The translations under genes were made by a program, and so were the position numbers. A model generated the notes under the pieces. It saw only the letters and a program-made list of their open reading frames with translations. It was not told the DNA's origin and did not search any database. From NCBI RefSeq assembly GCF_041583155.1, contig NZ_JBFHGK010000006.1, positions 62,001 to 126,000 of the forward strand: 64,000 nt of DNA. The letters are read 5' to 3'. Of the stretch, positions 16,784-24,208 are shown piece by piece; positions within the stretch are counted from its first letter, which is position 1, and every line of letters starts with the position of its first letter. The stretch comes from Mariniflexile sp041583155 (GTDB lineage: Bacteria; Bacteroidota; Bacteroidia; Flavobacteriales; Flavobacteriaceae).

Positions 16784-16830
16784 ATGAAATTTTCATGATT
16801 ATTTTAATTTTCAAAAGTTACATTTGATCA

Positions 16831-17742
16831 ATGAAAAACAATAAAAATGAACACATGAAAAACATAGTTTGTTTCGGAGAAGTTTTATGGGATGTGTTTC
16901 CAACGCATAAAAAAATAGGAGGAGCGCCCTTAAATGTAGCTGTCAGATTGAAATCATTAGATAATAATGTCTCCATGATTAGTTGCATTGGTGAGGATTC
17001 AATTGGTAGTGAGATTGTTACATTCTTAAAAGAAAAGGGTGTTAATACGGAAAATATTCAGGTTGATAAAGAATTAAGAACGGGTGAAGTGAAGGTAACG
17101 TTGGATGCTCAAGGTTCAGCATCCTATGAGATAGAATTTCCTCGTGCATGGGATAATATGCAATTAACAGAAGATGCAAAAAAAACCGCAAAATGGGCTG
17201 ATGCTTTTATTTTCGGTAGTTTAATTGCACGCGATTGTACTTCAAGAAACACATTATACGAGCTTTTGAAATTGGCCAAGTTTAAAATTTTTGATGTGAA
17301 TTTAAGAGCGCCGCATTACACTACGGAGGTATTAGTTCACTTGATGAAGTCTGCTGATTTTATAAAATTTAATGATGATGAAATTTTTGAAATCGCTAAA
17401 AAGCTGGGGTTTGAAAGTCAGTTTTTAGAGCAAAACATTCTGTTTATAGCTAAAGAAACAAATGCAAAAAATATTTGTGTAACAAAAGGGGCACATGGAG
17501 CGATTTTGTATTTCAATGAAACCATGTTTTATAATAGCGGCTATAAAGTGAAAGTGGTTGATACTGTAGGAGCAGGAGATTCCTTTTTAGCTTCGTTAAT
17601 TGATAAACTTTTAAAAGGAACAGCACCGCAAGATGCTATAAATTTTGCTTGTGCCGTAGGTGCTATAGTGGCTAGTAGCGAAGGACCCAATCCGAAAATA
17701 GAAGACGAAGTAATTCAAAAAATGATTAACTCTAAAGATTAA
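16831..17742 (+). CDS. PfkB-family fructokinase
   Basis: 303 residues as drawn. A second ATG at 16855 (residue 9, MKNIVCFGEVLWDVFP) fits the family start better, so the first eight polar residues are doubtful. A TACATTTG box at 16819-16826 would also leave a sensible leader only for the later start. Family motifs are the N-terminal GGAPLNVAVRL and the C-terminal DTVGAGDSF with the catalytic Asp. The enzyme should convert fructose to fructose-6-phosphate with ATP and so complete the mannitol route into glycolysis. It is the last gene of the operon and is followed by a strong terminator. Confidence 0.87.
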   Translation: MKNNKNEHMKNIVCFGEVLWDVFPTHKKIGGAPLNVAVRLKSLDNNVSMISCIGEDSIGSEIVTFLKEKGVNTENIQVDKELRTGEVKVTLDAQGSASYEIEFPRAWDNMQLTEDAKKTAKWADAFIFGSLIARDCTSRNTLYELLKLAKFKIFDVNLRAPHYTTEVLVHLMKSADFIKFNDDEIFEIAKKLGFESQFLEQNILFIAKETNAKNICVTKGAHGAILYFNETMFYNSGYKVKVVDTVGAGDSFLASLIDKLLKGTAPQDAINFACAVGAIVASSEGPNPKIEDEVIQKMINSKD

Positions 17743-17764
17743 CTGGATTTTATTAATAGCAATT

Positions 17765-17801
17765 AAAGGCTCTATGTAAATGTTCGTAGAGCCTTTTTTT
17801 T
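17765..17801 (+). terminator. Intrinsic terminator of the mannitol operon
   Basis: Stem AAAGGCTCTA (17765-17774) pairs with TAGAGCCTTT (17787-17796) across a 12-nt loop, followed by a T run. It lies just after fructokinase and just before the convergent dehydrogenase paralogue. Confidence 0.88.
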
Positions 17802-17810
17802 ATGGTTGCC

Positions 17811-19301
17811 TTAAATTGAATTTTTATTAAATTGAATGATGCTTTCTTTTATAGAATGTTCTCTTATGTAGCCTAAATAATGGAGGTATTTTTTTGTAAA
17901 TACGTCATTAGAATATAAATCTTGAAATACCGATTCAATTTGTAAGAACTTAATAGGGTTTTGGTGTGATAGTGCTGCGGTTCTAATAAGCTTATTACTT
18001 ATTGAATCCATAATGTTGTAAGTCTTTCCGTTATCATCAACACCATCATTGTATTTACACCAAGCAGCAATTACAAAAGCAGCTCTGTTTATGATTTGAT
18101 TTTTTGCTAATTGTTTTTTAATGGTTGGTAATATAAATGCGGGGATTTTAGCAGAGCTTTCATTACAAATTCTAGAAAGACTATCATGTATATGTGGATT
18201 TCTAAACCTTGAAATTAGTGTGGTTTTATAATCTTCAATAGAAAGGTTCTCAACAAGGTCAAGAACAGGAACAACTTCTTCATCCATATAACCTTTCAAA
18301 AAACATATAAAATCCTCATCATTAGCTGCTTCATGTACTGTTTTGTAGCCATTTAAAGTGCCTAAGATGCCTAAAACAGAATGGCCAGCATTAAGCAGTT
18401 GAAGTTTCATGTCTTCATATGGTTCAATGTTTTTAACAAATTGAACTCCAACTTTTTCCCATTGAGGTCTTTTATGTAAAAAATCGTCTTCAATAATCCA
18501 GCTAGAAAAGGATCCACATACCACAGGCCATTGGTCGTCTATCAAAAAATCCTGTTTTAGTGTTTCTATGTCTTCTGGTAAGGTTAAGGGTGTAATCCTA
18601 TCAACCATGCTATTCGGGAAGGTGGTGTTTTCCAAAAGCCAATTCAACAAGTCTGGTTCTACATTACTAACATAGCTTAAAAAAGATTGTCGCATGGTGT
18701 CTCCATTACTTTTTATATTGTCGCAAGATAGAATGGTGCAGCCAGATAAACCTCTTAGTTTTCGTAACTTAAAGGCTTGTGTTAAATAACCAAAAACTGT
18801 TTTAGGGTTAAAAGGGTTTTTGATGTCCTCTGCCACAGCAGGATGATTTAGGTCGAATTCACCGGTAATTTCATTTAAATGATATCCGTCTTCTGCAATT
18901 GTAAGCGATATAATTTTAATATCCGGATTAGCTAGTCTTTCAATTACTGCAATCGGATTTTCGGGTCCAAAAAAGTATTCAACAATTGAACTTATAATTT
19001 TTGTTTGGTGTACACCACTAGGATCCTTGGTTATTAGTGTGTAAAGCCCATCTTGATCTTTAAGAACGTTGTATATTTTCCTATCAGAATCCAATAAATC
19101 AATCCCACAAATTCCAAAGTTTAATTCATTGTGTTTTTCAATTAATTCATGCATGTAATAGGCTTGATGCGCTCTATGAAAATTACTAACACCTATATGT
19201 GCAATACTGGTTATCACTTGGTCTCTGTCAAACATAGGTGTAGACACATCTGTTTTTAAGGTGTCTACATTTTCCATGTTTAAATATAAAGCGTTGGGCA
19301 T
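17811..19301 (-). CDS. Second, diverged mannitol-dehydrogenase family oxidoreductase
   Basis: 496 residues, co-linear with the protein at 15287-16783 and clearly homologous along its whole length (shared blocks such as FGYLTQAFKLRK, FPNSMVDRITP, LLNAGHSVLG, and ICxESSAK). The catalytic Asn (SCDNIKSNG) and the Glu-Lys-Asn-His string (YEDMKLQLLNAGH) are kept. Two places differ. The nucleotide motif reads GVSNFHRAH, with Ser39 where the paralogue has Gly. The EPFNQW block is replaced by GSFSSW. It is therefore likely an active enzyme with a different polyol or uronate substrate, or different cofactor preference. It is divergent from the Nudix-type regulator gene, 149 bp away. Confidence 0.82.
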   Translation of the reverse strand: MPNALYLNMENVDTLKTDVSTPMFDRDQVITSIAHIGVSNFHRAHQAYYMHELIEKHNELNFGICGIDLLDSDRKIYNVLKDQDGLYTLITKDPSGVHQTKIISSIVEYFFGPENPIAVIERLANPDIKIISLTIAEDGYHLNEITGEFDLNHPAVAEDIKNPFNPKTVFGYLTQAFKLRKLRGLSGCTILSCDNIKSNGDTMRQSFLSYVSNVEPDLLNWLLENTTFPNSMVDRITPLTLPEDIETLKQDFLIDDQWPVVCGSFSSWIIEDDFLHKRPQWEKVGVQFVKNIEPYEDMKLQLLNAGHSVLGILGTLNGYKTVHEAANDEDFICFLKGYMDEEVVPVLDLVENLSIEDYKTTLISRFRNPHIHDSLSRICNESSAKIPAFILPTIKKQLAKNQIINRAAFVIAAWCKYNDGVDDNGKTYNIMDSISNKLIRTAALSHQNPIKFLQIESVFQDLYSNDVFTKKYLHYLGYIREHSIKESIIQFNKNSI

Positions 19302-19450
19302 TTTTGTGGGTTAAATTCTTTGTAAATTTCCTATAAAATTACATAAAAATTTAAAATAATCATTGAAAGTTTTAAGCTTTCATTGTATATTCACAAGGTA
19401 AAATTGCTGATGGGTAATTTTCTAAAAAGTAATTTTTTTAATAAATTTTA

Positions 19451-20179
19451 ATGGATTTTAGGAAGCGAGATAATGTCTCTGTAGATTGTGTGATATTTGG
19501 TTTGGATTCAGATGGTTTGAGTATTTTACTACGTAATCGTAAACTTAATATGTTCAATGAAAAGTTCCCCATTATTGACGATTGGGTGGTAGTTGGTGGA
19601 CTTGTTATTATTAGTAAAACTCTCGGAGAAACAGCCGATTTAATTTTTAAAGACATAACTGGACTTAATGTTTTTAACAAAATACAGTTTCATACCTATG
19701 GTAACCCTTCTAGAATAAAATCGGAGAAAGATTTGTTGTGGATTAGAATTCATGGGGTAAAGAGGCAAACCATGACTATCGCTTATTATTACCTACAGCC
19801 CAAAGAGAGTATTAAGTTGCAAAAGAATAGTGATTTTAAATGGTTTCCACTGAGAGCTTTGCCGGAAATGGGGTTTGATCATAAAAGAATAATTAATGAT
19901 GCTCATGAAGATTTGAAGCGAAAAATTATGATTGAGCCAGTAATTTTTGATTTAATGCCCGTTAAATTCACCCTAAACGAATTGCAAATGGCTTTTGAAT
20001 CTATACTTGAAGTTGAATTGGATAATCGTAATTTTAGAAAAAAGGTTCAGAATAAGGCCTATATCGTGCCTTTAAATGAAACGAAAAAAGGGTTGGCAAA
20101 GAAGCCCTCTAAATTATACGTTTTTAGTCGCGATGTATACGACAAGGTGACTGAAAAAGATTATATCATCAATATTTAG
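19451..20179 (+). CDS. Nudix-fold winged-helix transcriptional regulator (NrtR/AraR-like)
   Basis: 242 residues. The N-terminal ~145 residues have the Nudix fold (VDCVIFGLDSDGLSILLRNR, then the GGLV...TGL box near residue 55-80). The C-terminal part (FTLNELQMAFESILEVELDNRNFRKKV) is the winged helix characteristic of NrtR-type sugar regulators. The catalytic core expected as R-E-x-x-E-E reads LIFKDI, so hydrolase activity should be lost and the domain probably only senses a ligand. In Bacteroidota, proteins of this layout control arabinose, xylose and other sugar regulons. Its position beside two polyol dehydrogenases suggests control of the mannitol module. Confidence 0.85.
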   Translation: MDFRKRDNVSVDCVIFGLDSDGLSILLRNRKLNMFNEKFPIIDDWVVVGGLVIISKTLGETADLIFKDITGLNVFNKIQFHTYGNPSRIKSEKDLLWIRIHGVKRQTMTIAYYYLQPKESIKLQKNSDFKWFPLRALPEMGFDHKRIINDAHEDLKRKIMIEPVIFDLMPVKFTLNELQMAFESILEVELDNRNFRKKVQNKAYIVPLNETKKGLAKKPSKLYVFSRDVYDKVTEKDYIINI

Positions 20180-20300
20180 TATTCCGCTATTTATGTAATT
20201 AGCTTATAAAATAAGAACTCCAAATTTAGAACAGGAAGGTTTAATTTTTTTTATTAGTTAAAAATCATTCAATACTACCACACTGTGAATTTTAATTTGT

Positions 20301-20308
20301 TATTTTTG
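20301..20308 (+). promoter_or_regulatory. Candidate -7 box of the FKBP gene
   Basis: TATTTTTG fits TAnnTTTG, 32 bp before the ATG. Confidence 0.45.
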
Positions 20309-20340
20309 ACCTCGAATTAAATTTAAACTTAATAAATAAA

Positions 20341-21048
20341 ATGAAAATAATTAAATTTTTAGGAGTTGTATTAGCGGCTTCAGTATTATCTTCTTGCGGA
20401 GGAAAAGGTGTTTCAAACAGAGAATTAAAAACAGAATTGGATTCAGTTAGTTACGCTATAGGGATGGATGTTGCTAGAAATGTAAAAACGAATGTTTCTG
20501 AAATTGATAGTGAATTATTCATTCAAGGATACATGAATGTATTAGATTCTACTAACATTTTAATTAAAGAAGGAGATAGTCAACAAATCTTAAGTGCTTA
20601 TTTTCAAAAGAAACAAGCCGAAAACATGAGAAAACAGCAAGAAGAAGCTGAAAAAGGAAAAGTTATCGGTGAAAAATTCTTAGAAGAAAACAAATCTAAA
20701 GAAGGAGTAAAAGTAACTGAAAGCGGTTTACAATACAAAGTTTTAAAAGAAGGTACAGGAGCAAAACCAACTGCTGAATCAACTGTAAAAGTACATTACC
20801 ACGGAACGCTAACTGATGGAACTGTATTTGATAGTTCAGTTGATAGAGGAGAGCCAACAACTTTTGGTGTTGGTCAAGTAATTCCAGGATGGACAGAAGG
20901 TTTACAATTAATGTCTGTAGGTTCAAAATACAAATTTTTCATCCCTCAAGAATTAGGATATGGTGCTAGACAAGCAGGTGAAAAAATTAAACCTTTCTCA
21001 GCCTTAATTTTTGAAGTTGAATTATTAGAAATAGTTGAAACTAAGTAA
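20341..21048 (+). CDS. FKBP-type peptidyl-prolyl isomerase, lipoprotein
   Basis: 235 residues. The lipobox LSSC ends at Cys19. An alpha-helical, charged dimerisation domain (about 25-125, including SVSYAIGMDVARNVK and EEAEKGKVIGEKFLEENKSKEGV) is followed by a C-terminal FKBP domain (about 130-232: VKVHYHGTLTDGTVFDSSVDRGEP, IPGWTEGLQLMSVGSKYKFFIPQELGYG). This is the Mip/FkpA arrangement, a periplasmic folding helper acting on prolines of exported proteins. It is monocistronic, with its own promoter-like box and terminator. Confidence 0.93.
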   Translation: MKIIKFLGVVLAASVLSSCGGKGVSNRELKTELDSVSYAIGMDVARNVKTNVSEIDSELFIQGYMNVLDSTNILIKEGDSQQILSAYFQKKQAENMRKQQEEAEKGKVIGEKFLEENKSKEGVKVTESGLQYKVLKEGTGAKPTAESTVKVHYHGTLTDGTVFDSSVDRGEPTTFGVGQVIPGWTEGLQLMSVGSKYKFFIPQELGYGARQAGEKIKPFSALIFEVELLEIVETK

Positions 21049-21070
21049 TAAGTTTTAATTTTTATAAGAT

Positions 21071-21102
21071 AAAAGCAGAAAGGAAACTTTCTGCTTTTTT
21101 TT
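21071..21102 (+). terminator. Terminator of the FKBP gene
   Basis: Perfect 12-bp stem AAAAGCAGAAAG / CTTTCTGCTTTT with loop GAAA and a run of eight Ts. Confidence 0.92.
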
Positions 21103-21142
21103 GTTTATAGGCTTATATAGTGGAATAAACAAAACAAGGTTG

Positions 21143-21150
21143 TAAATTTG
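21143..21150 (+). promoter_or_regulatory. Candidate -7 box of era
   Basis: TAAATTTG fits TAnnTTTG, 24 bp before the era ATG. Confidence 0.4.
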
Positions 21151-21173
21151 CAGCATCTTAAAAAGTAAAATAT

Positions 21174-22055
21174 ATGAGCCACAAAGCAGGTTTTGTTAAT
21201 ATTATTGGGAATCCAAACGTGGGTAAATCTACCTTAATGAATGCCTTTGTAGGCGAAAAATTGTCTATTATAACCTCAAAAGCACAAACTACGCGCCACC
21301 GTATTTTAGGAATTGTGAATGGAGACGATTTTCAAGTAGTTTTATCAGATACGCCAGGTATTATAAAGCCAGCCTACGAGTTGCAAGAAAGTATGATGGG
21401 GTTTGTGAAATCTGCCTTTGAAGATGCCGATGTATTAATTTATATGGTTGAAATTGGCGAGCAAGAATTAAAGGACGAGGCATTTTTTAATAAAATAACA
21501 AATTCTCAAATTCCAGTTTTATTACTTTTAAATAAAATTGATAAATCCAACCAAGAACAATTAGAAACTCAGGTTCAGTTATGGGCAGAAAAAGTGCCTA
21601 ATGCCGAAATTTTTCCAATTTCAGCCTTAGAAGGATTCAATGTAAAAGAGGTTTTTAGTAGAATTATTGATTTATTGCCGGAATCTCCAGCATTCTATCC
21701 AAAGGATCAATTAACCGATAAGCCGGAACGTTTCTTTATAAACGAAACCATTCGTGAAAAAATTCTACTTCATTATAAAAAAGAAATTCCATATGCTGTT
21801 GAAATAGAAACCGAAGAGTTTTTTGAAGAAGAAGAGATTATAAGAATTCGAGCCGTAATTATGGTAGAGCGCGAAACTCAAAAAGGGATTATAATAGGGC
21901 ATAAAGGCAGTGCTTTAAAACGCGTTGGTGTTGAAGCACGGAAAGATTTAGAAACCTTTTTTGGAAAACAAATTCACCTAGAAACCTATGTGAAAGTAAA
22001 TAAAAATTGGAGAAGTAACCAACAACAGTTACGTCGTTTCGGTTACAATAATTAA
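21174..22055 (+). CDS. era: GTPase Era
   Basis: 293 residues, typical length. G1 is GNPNVGKST, the switch region TTRHRILGI follows, G3 is DTPG, G4 is NKID and G5 is ISALEG. A C-terminal KH domain (about 200-285) carries the GHKGSALKRVGVEAR loop that binds the 3' end of 16S rRNA. Era assists maturation of the small ribosomal subunit. It stands near the second GTPase gene, der, with one membrane-protein gene on the other strand between them. Confidence 0.96.
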   Translation: MSHKAGFVNIIGNPNVGKSTLMNAFVGEKLSIITSKAQTTRHRILGIVNGDDFQVVLSDTPGIIKPAYELQESMMGFVKSAFEDADVLIYMVEIGEQELKDEAFFNKITNSQIPVLLLLNKIDKSNQEQLETQVQLWAEKVPNAEIFPISALEGFNVKEVFSRIIDLLPESPAFYPKDQLTDKPERFFINETIREKILLHYKKEIPYAVEIETEEFFEEEEIIRIRAVIMVERETQKGIIIGHKGSALKRVGVEARKDLETFFGKQIHLETYVKVNKNWRSNQQQLRRFGYNN

Positions 22056-22115
22056 TAGCAACTTTTTATTTGCTGTTGATAATGTATAAAATTCTAGCTT
22101 TGTTTGGTTAGATTA

Positions 22116-22146
22116 AAAGTCTTAATTGTATCTCAATTAAGACTTT
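22116..22146. terminator. Bidirectional terminator between era and the convergent gene
   Basis: Perfect 13-bp stem AAAGTCTTAATTG / CAATTAAGACTTT with a 5-nt loop. T runs follow on both strands. It overlaps the last codons of the minus-strand gene. Confidence 0.85.
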
Positions 22147-22639
22147 CTTTTTCAAGAACAGAATTCATAAAGTTGCGTAGTTCAAGCATTTCATTTTTGC
22201 TAGTAGCTTTTCCAATACTGCCTGCAACATATAAGGCAAACCAAGCAATCACCATAAAAAGCATGAGGGTTATTTGAATGGCATAACCAGAATTTAAGGC
22301 CCAATTAGTATAAGCCCAAATTCCGAAAGCAATAAATAAACCGGCAACTAAAAAGTGAATGAACATAAAGAAAGTCCAAACGGTTGGGTTTGGACCAAAC
22401 AATCCATGTAAAATAGAAGATTTGTTGTCAATTGCGTTAATTTCTAGATGTAGCTGCGGAGACCAAAAATGTTGTTTATGCTTAGGGAATTTTATAAATA
22501 CATGATCGTCAATAGTACTCACAATAAATTCAGATTGTGTGTTTTTTGAGTTTTTAAATAGTTGTAAAACAGACTCATTATCTAATGCTAATTCAATTTT
22601 GAATCTCGGGCGTAAAATAATGTCGTTTGTGGTTGGCAT
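22133..22639 (-). CDS. Two-TM membrane protein of unknown function
   Basis: 168 residues. A soluble N-terminal part of about 80 residues (ILRPRFKIELALDNESVL, FSPQLHLEI-like WSPQLHLEINAI, SSILHGLFGPNPTVWTFFMF) leads into two transmembrane helices (about 88-110 and 120-142) and a short cytoplasmic tail. I do not recognise a named family. It lies between the ribosome-assembly GTPase genes on the opposite strand, which by itself says little about function. Confidence 0.7.
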   Translation of the reverse strand: MPTTNDIILRPRFKIELALDNESVLQLFKNSKNTQSEFIVSTIDDHVFIKFPKHKQHFWSPQLHLEINAIDNKSSILHGLFGPNPTVWTFFMFIHFLVAGLFIAFGIWAYTNWALNSGYAIQITLMLFMVIAWFALYVAGSIGKATSKNEMLELRNFMNSVLEKESLN

Positions 22640-22738
22640 TCTCTAATCTCATTTAAAAACAGTAAATTACTAATTTTATTCTAAATAGTAAAAAATTTAA
22701 TAGTTGATGAAAAACGTTAATACGAACAGTATATTTCC

Positions 22739-22746
22739 TATTTTTG
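22739..22746 (+). promoter_or_regulatory. Candidate -7 box of der
   Basis: TATTTTTG fits TAnnTTTG, 68 bp before the der ATG. Confidence 0.4.
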
Positions 22747-22814
22747 CAAAAAATTTAGCAAATCTTGTTAAATAAATAAATCAGCCTTAGGCTGTTGCAT
22801 ACAAAATAAAGAAT

Positions 22815-24119
22815 ATGAGTAATATAGTTGCTATAGTAGGACGTCCAAATGTAGGGAAATCAACATTTTTTAATCGCTTAATTCAACGTAGAGAAGCTAT
22901 TGTTGATGCTGTAAGTGGCGTAACAAGAGATCGTCATTATGGGAAATCAGATTGGAATGGTAAAGAATTTTCCCTTATTGATACGGGCGGTTATGTGTTG
23001 GGAAGCGACGATGTGTTTGAAGCTGAAATTGACAAACAAGTAGAATTAGCTATCGATGAAGCCGATGCCATTATTTTTATGGTTGATGTTGAAAGTGGTG
23101 TAACTGGTATGGATGAAGACGTAGCTAAACTGCTTCGTAAAGTTACGAAACCGGTGTTTTTAGTGGTTAATAAAGTAGATAATGCTAAACGAGAAGAAGA
23201 TGCTGTAGAGTTTTATTCGTTAGGCTTAGGAAACTATTTTACGGTTGCTAGTATTAACGGAAGTGGTACCGGGGATTTATTGGATGCTTTAGTGGAAGCT
23301 TTACCGGAAAAAGAAACTATTATTAATGAAGATTTACCACGCTTTGCAGTGGTTGGTCGTCCTAATGCAGGAAAATCATCTTTCATTAATGCACTAATAG
23401 GAGAAGATAGATATATTGTTACAGATATAGCAGGTACTACCAGGGATGCTATTGATACGAAATACAATCGATTTGGTTTTGAGTTTAACTTGGTTGATAC
23501 TGCAGGAATCCGAAGAAAATCGAAAGTAAAAGAAGACTTAGAATTTTATTCTGTAATGCGAAGTGTACGTGCTATTGAACACAGCGATGTTTGTTTGTTG
23601 GTTTTAGATGCTACCCGTGGGTTTGATGGTCAGGATCAAAACATATTTTGGTTGGCAGAACGTAACAGAAAAGGGGTTGTTATTTTAGTAAACAAATGGG
23701 ATTTAGTAGAGAAAGACCATAAAACTACTCTGGAATATGAAAAAGCCATCAGAAAAGAAATGGAGCCATTTACGGATGTGCCTATTATCTTTATCTCAAC
23801 TTTAACTAAACAACGTATTTACAAGGCTATAGAGACGGCTGTTGAGGTGTATAATAATCGCACTAAAAAGATTAAAACAAGTGTCCTTAATGAAGTAATG
23901 TTACCTATTATAGAAAACTATCCACCACCTGCAAATAAGGCTAAATACGTTAAAATTAAATACGTAATGCAATTGCCAACTCCGCAGCCACAGTTTGCAT
24001 TTTTCTGTAATTTACCACAATATGTTAAAGAGCCATACAAACGCTTTTTAGAAAATAAATTGCGCGAAAAATTTGATTTCACAGGTGTTCCTGTGAGTGT
24101 TTATATGCGAAAAAAGTAA
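22815..24119 (+). CDS. der: GTPase Der (EngA)
   Basis: 434 residues with two tandem GTPase domains, diagnostic of Der. Domain 1: GRPNVGKST, DTGG, NKVD. Domain 2: GRPNAGKSS, DTAGIRRKSKV, NKWD. A C-terminal KH-like domain (about 350-434, PPPANKAKYVKIKYVMQ...VPVSVYMRKK) follows. It takes part in assembly of the large ribosomal subunit. Confidence 0.96.
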   Translation: MSNIVAIVGRPNVGKSTFFNRLIQRREAIVDAVSGVTRDRHYGKSDWNGKEFSLIDTGGYVLGSDDVFEAEIDKQVELAIDEADAIIFMVDVESGVTGMDEDVAKLLRKVTKPVFLVVNKVDNAKREEDAVEFYSLGLGNYFTVASINGSGTGDLLDALVEALPEKETIINEDLPRFAVVGRPNAGKSSFINALIGEDRYIVTDIAGTTRDAIDTKYNRFGFEFNLVDTAGIRRKSKVKEDLEFYSVMRSVRAIEHSDVCLLVLDATRGFDGQDQNIFWLAERNRKGVVILVNKWDLVEKDHKTTLEYEKAIRKEMEPFTDVPIIFISTLTKQRIYKAIETAVEVYNNRTKKIKTSVLNEVMLPIIENYPPPANKAKYVKIKYVMQLPTPQPQFAFFCNLPQYVKEPYKRFLENKLREKFDFTGVPVSVYMRKK

Positions 24120-24179
24120 GTTTTATAAAAATTTTAAGTTAATTTTAAGAAAACCACCTAGGCTGAGAGCTTATATTAG

Positions 24180-24201
24180 CTGATTGTTAATTTTCAATCA
24201 G
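24180..24201 (+). promoter_or_regulatory. Hairpin directly before an outer-membrane protein start
   Basis: CTGATTG and CAATCAG (7-bp stem, 8-nt loop TTAATTTT) end 7 bp before the ATG at 24209. If transcribed, it could hide the start. There is no T run, so it is not a terminator. Confidence 0.3.
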
Positions 24202-24208
24202 TGAATAA

